DNA from: Chitinophagales bacterium
GTDB lineage: Bacteria > Bacteroidota > Bacteroidia > Chitinophagales > UBA2359
DNA length: 11,577 bases
Reading direction: 5' to 3'
Assembly (NCBI GenBank): GCA_020629595.1
Contig: JAHDDA010000056.1
Coordinates: 1-11,577 of the forward strand
The translations under genes and the position numbers were made by a program. Below, one piece after another: positions 7,150 through 11,577 of this stretch. The notes beneath the pieces are model-generated. The model was given only the letters and a program-made list of their open reading frames with translations, did no database searches and was not told the DNA's origin. Positions within the stretch are counted from its first letter, which is position 1. Each line of letters begins with the position of its first letter.

Positions 7150-7179
7150 TTATTAATTGTAAATGGTTAATTATTAATT
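7147..7179 (+). repeat. 12-bp direct repeat pair overlapping the rpoB stop
   Basis: TAATTATTAATT occurs at 7147-7158 and again at 7168-7179, separated by 9 bases (period 21). The first three bases of the first copy are the rpoB stop codon. The unit is nearly its own reverse complement and A/T-only. Low-complexity sequence of this kind is common in AT-rich intergenic DNA, so it may be fortuitous or a trace of local duplication. Confidence 0.5.
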
Positions 7180-7185
7180 AGCCTT

Positions 7186-7212
7186 CAATGTGGCTTTTGC
7201 CCATTGTTTTTT
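7186..7212 (+). terminator. Intrinsic terminator-like hairpin between rpoB and rpoC
   Basis: CAATG-T-GGC (7186-7194) pairs with GCC-CATTG (7199-7206) around a TTTT loop: eight base pairs with one bulged T (7191). A run of six T residues (7207-7212) follows directly, and a second T6 begins eight bases later (7220-7225). Stem, tight loop and adjacent T-tract are the layout of a Rho-independent terminator. It lies 37 nt after the rpoB stop, an unexpected place since rpoB and rpoC products are needed in equal amounts. Partial termination, or 3'-end formation after processing with separate rpoC initiation, are both possible. Confidence 0.65.
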
Positions 7213-7229
7213 AATGAACTTTTTTAATA

Positions 7230-7300
7230 AGATGTTAGACATTAGACGATAGACATTAGAGTTTTTAAACTAAAAATCTAATGTCTAAAGTCTAACATCT
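7230..7300 (+). repeat. 71-nt imperfect inverted repeat built of TAGACATTAGA units, just before rpoC
   Basis: The outer arms AGATGTTAGAC (7230-7240) and GTCTAACATCT (7290-7300) match over 11 bp. The inner arms AGACATTAGA (7251-7260) and TCTAATGTCT (7277-7286) match over 10 bp. Between them is a 10 by 3 internal loop, and the top can extend by TTTTT/AAAAA (7262-7266 with 7272-7276). The left side contains two direct copies of TAGACATTAGA (7236-7246 and 7250-7260, period 14), and the right side one reverse-complement copy (7277-7287), so two alternative pairings exist. The element ends 21 nt before the rpoC ATG. It resembles a REP- or MITE-like palindromic element, but no transposase or target duplication is seen. 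Confidence 0.7.
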
Positions 7301-7321
7301 AAGGTCATAAACTAAGAAAAG

Positions 7322-10300
7322 ATGGCGTTCAAAAAAGAACAAAAAATCAAAAAAGATTTCAAGCAAATCGTAATTTGCCTTGCATCGCCCGATAATATAT
7401 TGGAGCGTTCTTTTGGCGAAGTTTTAAAACCTGAAACCATTAACTACCGAACCTACAAACCAGAACGTGAAGGTTTGTTCTGCGAACGTATTTTCGGTCC
7501 TGTTAAAGATTACGAATGTTATTGCGGAAAATATAAACGTATTCGTTACAAAGGCATTATTTGCGACCGTTGTGGTGTTGAAGTTACCGAAAAGAAAGTA
7601 CGTCGTGAACGTATGGGACACATTAAACTAGTTGTGCCTGTGGTTCATATTTGGTACTTTAAATCATTGCCAAACAAAATTGGTTACCTTTTAGGAATGT
7701 CTTCTAAAAAATTAGAAAACATTATTTATTACGAACGTTATGCCGTAGTACAACCTGGGGCAATGGCAGATAAAGGTATTGAATATTTACAGTTATTAAC
7801 TGAAGAAGAATACTTTGAGCTTTTAGACCAAGTACCAGAAGACAATAAATACTTGGATGATGATGATCCAAACAAATTTATTGCCTTAATGGGTGCTGAA
7901 GCAGTTCGTGAATTATTGGCAAGAATTGATTTAGATGATTTAGCCTATAAATTGCGTTATCAAGCAGCCAACGAAACTTCACAACAACGTAAATCAGAAG
8001 CATTAAAACGTTTAAGTGTAGTAGAAGCATTCCGTTCGGCAAACAAAACAAGAGATAATAAACCTGAATGGATGGTGGTAGATTACTTACCAGTTATTCC
8101 ACCAGAATTACGTCCCTTAGTACCTTTAGATGGTGGGCGTTTTGCTAGTTCAGATTTGAATGATTTATATCGTCGTGTAATTATTCGTAACAACCGTTTA
8201 AAGCGATTAATTGATATTAAAGCACCAGAGGTTATTTTACGTAATGAAAAACGTATGCTTCAAGAAGCCGTTGATTCATTATTTGATAACTCACGTAAAT
8301 CAAACGCTGTAAAAGCAGAAGGTGGGCGTGCTTTAAAATCACTTTCAGATGTATTGAAAGGAAAGCAAGGTCGTTTCCGTCAAAACTTATTGGGTAAGCG
8401 TGTTGATTACTCTGGACGTTCGGTAATTGTAGTAGGACCCGACTTAAAAATGCACGAATGTGGTATTCCAAAAGGAATGGCATCGGAATTATTTAAGCCG
8501 TTTATTATTCGTAAACTTTTAGAACGTGGTATTTGTAAAACGGTAAAAGTTGCTAAGAAATTAGTAGATAAAAAAGCACCTGTAATTTGGGATATTCTTG
8601 AAAACGTATTGAAAGGACACCCAATAATGCTAAACCGAGCACCTACGCTTCACCGTTTATCAATTCAATCTTTCCAACCAAAATTGGTAGAAGGAAAAGC
8701 TATTCGTTTACACCCATTGGTTTGTTCGGCATTCAACGCCGATTTTGATGGTGATCAAATGGCGGTTCACGTTCCGTTAAGTAATGCGGCAATATTAGAA
8801 GCACAAGTATTAATGCTTTCTTCGCATAATATTCTTAATCCACAAGATGGTTCACCTATTGCTTTACCATCGCAGGATATGATTTTAGGACTTTACTACA
8901 TTACTAAAGTTCGTAAATCTACTGAAGATATTAAGGTTAAAGGAGAAGGATTATCTTTTTATTCTTCAGAAGAAGCCATAATTGCTTATAACGAAGGTGC
9001 GGTAGATTTACACGCAATGATTAAAGTACGTGCCAATGTTCGTAAAGAAGATGGTACAATGCGTTATGAGACTATAGAAACAACACCAGGGCGTGTAATA
9101 TTTAATACAACCGTACCTGAAGGTGTTGGTTATGTTGATAAAGAGTTGTCTAAAAAGGCATTAAAAGGCGTAATAGCCAATATAATTAAGTTAACTGATG
9201 TAACAACAACCGTTGAATTTTTAGATAAAATTAAAACAATGGGTTTCCGTTGGGCGTTTCGTGGTGGTTTATCATTTAGTATGCGTGAGTTATTCTCGCC
9301 AGACAACAAGCAAGAGTTGTTAGATAAAGCACAAGAAGAAGTTGATGCGATAATTATGAACTATGAAATGGGATTAATTACCAACAACGAACGTTACAAC
9401 CAGATAATTGATATTTGGACACGTGCCAACTCTCAAATTACCGAAAGTTTGATGCAGAAATTGGAGAATGACCAGCAAGGCTTCAACAATATATATATGA
9501 TGTATCACTCAGGCGCACGTGGTTCTCGTGAGCAAATTCGTCAGTTAGGAGGTATTCGTGGACTAATGGCAAAACCGAGAAAATCGGGTGGTGGTGGACC
9601 AGAAATCATCGAAAACCCAATTCTTTCAAACTTTCGTGAAGGATTATCGGTATTAGAATACTTTATTTCTACACACGGTGCTCGTAAAGGTTTGGCAGAT
9701 ACAGCACTTAAAACTGCCGATGCAGGTTACTTAACTCGTCGTTTGGTAGATGTAGCACAAGATGCCGTAATTACTACAGAAGATTGTGGTACTTTAAGAG
9801 GTATTTTAACGAGTGCCGTTAAAAACAACGAAGATGTTGTTGTGCCTTTAGCCGAGAGAATTAAAGGTAGAACAGCTTTATACGATGTAGTTGATAGAAA
9901 TGCTAATAACGAAGTACTTGTTCAAGCAGGTGAGGAAATTAGCGATGAAATGGCTGAATATATTGATAATGAAACAGCTATTGAAGAAGTTGAAATTCGT
10001 TCGGTTTTAACTTGTGAAACACGCCAAGGTGTTTGTGTAAAATGTTATGGTCGCCACTTAGCAACCAATACAACAGCACAAATTGGTGATGCCGTAGGAA
10101 TTGTAGCCGCACAGTCAATTGGTGAGCCTGGTACACAGTTAACACTACGTACTTTCCACGTGGGTGGTGTTGCTTCTAACATTGCAAACGAATCAACTTT
10201 GGTTTCTAAATTCGATGGAATATTAGAATTTGATGAAGTTAAAACGGTTCAGCAAGTACAAGAAGATGGTTCGGAAAAAACAATTGTAATTGGACGTACT

Positions 10301-11577
10301 TCTGAGGTTAGAATTATTAATCCAGAAGATAAACGTGTAATGATTTCAAACCACATTACTTATGGTTCGGAATTATTTGTGAAAGAAGGACAAACGATTA
10401 AAAAAGGCGATCAGATTTGTTCTTGGGATCCATATAATGCGGTAATTATTTCTGAAAATAGAGGTACAATTCAGTTTGAAAATATTATTGATGGACAAAC
10501 GTACCGAGATGAAACCGATGAACAAACAGGATTTACCGAGAAGGTAATTGTTGAATCTCGTAACAAAACGAAAATTCCTTCAATTCAGATTTTAGCAGAC
10601 AATGGCGAGTTAATTCGTGCCTACAACTTACCAGTAGGTGCCCACATTGCCGTTGAAGATAAAGATGAAATTAAAGCAGGAACGGTATTGGTAAAAATAC
10701 CACGTGCTACCTCTAAAGTAAGTGATATTACGGGTGGTCTTCCTCGTGTAACCGAGTTATTTGAGGCACGTAATCCATCAAATCCTGCAGTAGTTTCTGA
10801 AATTGATGGTATTTGTAATTTCGGAAAAATTAAGCGTGGTAATCGTGAAATTATTGTTGAATCTAAAGATGGCAACAAGCGTAAATATATGGTTTCTTTA
10901 TCGAAGCACATATTAGTACAAGATGGCGATTTTGTACGTGCGGGAACACCTCTTTCAGATGGAGCAATTACACCAGCCGATATTTTGGCAATTAAAGGAC
11001 CTTTTGCCGTTCAATCGTATATTGTAAACGAAGTACAAGAAGTATATCGCTTACAGGGTGTACGAATTAACGATAAGCACATTGAGGTAATTGTTCGCCA
11101 AATGATGAACAAAGTAATTATTGAAGATCCGGGAGATACTAAGTTCTTAGAAAAAACAGCCGTTCAGAAATTCAAGGTAATTGAAGAAAATGATGTTATT
11201 TTTGATAAGAAATTTGTTGAAGACCCAGGAAGCTCTAACAAATTTAGAGCAGGACAAATAATTACAGTTCGTCAGTTGCGTGAAGAAAATTCATATTTAC
11301 GCCGTAACGATTTGAAATTGGTAAAAGTACGTAATGCTGTGCCTGCATCGTTTAAGCCATTGTTACAAGGAATTACCAGAGCAAGTTTGGGTACTGAAAG
11401 TTGGATTTCGGCGGCTTCGTTCCAAGAAACAACCAAAGTATTGAGCCAAGCATCAATTGCTGCAAAAGCCGATTTCTTAGAAGGTTTGAAAGAAAACGTA
11501 ATTGTAGGAAACCTAATTCCAGCAGGAACAGGACAAAAACGTTTCCAAAACTTTATTGTAGGTTCGCAAGAAGAATA
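7322..11577 (+). CDS. rpoC: DNA-directed RNA polymerase subunit beta' (last stop base outside the window)
   Basis: The frame is open for 1418 codons and ends with TA at 11576-11577, so only the final base of a TAA or TAG stop is missing. This subunit carries the catalytic magnesium site NADFDGD at 472-478 (D474, D476, D478). Zinc site 1 is C66/C68/C81/C84 and zinc site 2 is C822/C898/C905/C908. The conserved GKRVDYSGRSVI block is at 358-369, the segment leading to the bridge helix (GARGSREQIRQLGGIRGLMAKP) starts at 731, and the trigger loop GEPGTQLTLRTFH (934-946) has R943 and H946. About 180 residues separate it from DITGGLPRV at 1135, so a lineage insertion of the SI3 type is present, as in E. 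coli. A Gly-rich linker (KSGGGGPEIIENP) after the bridge segment is a Bacteroidetes-like feature. The start MAFKKEQKIK matches relatives; only AAGAAAAG precedes it. Confidence 0.98.
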   Translation, partial: MAFKKEQKIKKDFKQIVICLASPDNILERSFGEVLKPETINYRTYKPEREGLFCERIFGPVKDYECYCGKYKRIRYKGIICDRCGVEVTEKKVRRERMGHIKLVVPVVHIWYFKSLPNKIGYLLGMSSKKLENIIYYERYAVVQPGAMADKGIEYLQLLTEEEYFELLDQVPEDNKYLDDDDPNKFIALMGAEAVRELLARIDLDDLAYKLRYQAANETSQQRKSEALKRLSVVEAFRSANKTRDNKPEWMVVDYLPVIPPELRPLVPLDGGRFASSDLNDLYRRVIIRNNRLKRLIDIKAPEVILRNEKRMLQEAVDSLFDNSRKSNAVKAEGGRALKSLSDVLKGKQGRFRQNLLGKRVDYSGRSVIVVGPDLKMHECGIPKGMASELFKPFIIRKLLERGICKTVKVAKKLVDKKAPVIWDILENVLKGHPIMLNRAPTLHRLSIQSFQPKLVEGKAIRLHPLVCSAFNADFDGDQMAVHVPLSNAAILEAQVLMLSSHNILNPQDGSPIALPSQDMILGLYYITKVRKSTEDIKVKGEGLSFYSSEEAIIAYNEGAVDLHAMIKVRANVRKEDGTMRYETIETTPGRVIFNTTVPEGVGYVDKELSKKALKGVIANIIKLTDVTTTVEFLDKIKTMGFRWAFRGGLSFSMRELFSPDNKQELLDKAQEEVDAIIMNYEMGLITNNERYNQIIDIWTRANSQITESLMQKLENDQQGFNNIYMMYHSGARGSREQIRQLGGIRGLMAKPRKSGGGGPEIIENPILSNFREGLSVLEYFISTHGARKGLADTALKTADAGYLTRRLVDVAQDAVITTEDCGTLRGILTSAVKNNEDVVVPLAERIKGRTALYDVVDRNANNEVLVQAGEEISDEMAEYIDNETAIEEVEIRSVLTCETRQGVCVKCYGRHLATNTTAQIGDAVGIVAAQSIGEPGTQLTLRTFHVGGVASNIANESTLVSKFDGILEFDEVKTVQQVQEDGSEKTIVIGRTSEVRIINPEDKRVMISNHITYGSELFVKEGQTIKKGDQICSWDPYNAVIISENRGTIQFENIIDGQTYRDETDEQTGFTEKVIVESRNKTKIPSIQILADNGELIRAYNLPVGAHIAVEDKDEIKAGTVLVKIPRATSKVSDITGGLPRVTELFEARNPSNPAVVSEIDGICNFGKIKRGNREIIVESKDGNKRKYMVSLSKHILVQDGDFVRAGTPLSDGAITPADILAIKGPFAVQSYIVNEVQEVYRLQGVRINDKHIEVIVRQMMNKVIIEDPGDTKFLEKTAVQKFKVIEENDVIFDKKFVEDPGSSNKFRAGQIITVRQLREENSYLRRNDLKLVKVRNAVPASFKPLLQGITRASLGTESWISAASFQETTKVLSQASIAAKADFLEGLKENVIVGNLIPAGTGQKRFQNFIVGSQEE

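Noticed and set aside
11573..11577. Possible truncation or frameshift at the rpoC end, since no complete stop codon is present.
   Set aside because: The frame stays open through all conserved regions to a normal RpoC length, and the last two bases are TA. The window simply ends one base short of the stop.
1..11577. CRISPR arrays, transposases, phage genes, toxin-antitoxin or defence genes, or other accessory systems.
   Set aside because: Almost all of the sequence is assigned to core genes and the three larger gaps are too small for such systems. The only repeats are the short elements listed.

Overview
This window is a conserved housekeeping locus from a Bacteroidetes (Bacteroidota) genome: the transcription and translation cluster trnW-secE-nusG-rplK-rplA-rplJ-rplL-rpoB-rpoC, all on the + strand. 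The phylum call rests on several signs. The L11, RpoB and RpoC sequences have a Bacteroidetes character, for example the Gly-rich linker after the RpoC bridge-helix segment and the VTWDDVKEIAEYKMPDLNAF stretch in L11. The DNA is AT-rich, every visible stop is TAA, and clear Shine-Dalgarno sequences are missing before the starts. I cannot place it reliably below class level.

Layout. Bases 1-47 are the 3' part of tRNA-Trp (anticodon CCA), cut by the window edge. Bases 64-3076 hold secE, nusG and the genes for ribosomal proteins L11, L1, L10 and L7/L12. They are tightly packed (gaps of 22, 4, 95, 4 and 53 nt), which suggests one transcription unit. Bases 3077-3330 are a 254-nt gap with two tandem hairpins followed by T-rich tracts, which look like an attenuator, and a larger imperfect inverted repeat nearer rpoB. 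Bases 3331-7149 are rpoB. Bases 7150-7321 are a 172-nt gap with a 12-bp direct repeat, a terminator-like hairpin with a T6 tail, and a 71-nt imperfect inverted repeat ending 21 nt before rpoC. Bases 7322-11577 are rpoC, complete in protein (1418 codons) but missing the last base of its stop codon at the window edge.

How they work together. RpoB and RpoC are the two catalytic subunits of RNA polymerase, and NusG is its elongation factor. L10 and L7/L12 build the ribosomal stalk beside L11, and L1 forms the opposite stalk. SecE is the small essential subunit of the SecYEG translocon. The hairpins before rpoB and rpoC would allow polymerase subunit expression to be set below that of the ribosomal proteins.

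I found no undescribed multi-gene system. The coding content is ordinary core genome with intact key residues. The parts worth a second look are non-coding: terminator-like hairpins at both polymerase gene boundaries that share the same core, and a strong repeat-built hairpin directly before rpoC whose left arm has two alternative copies of the pairing segment.
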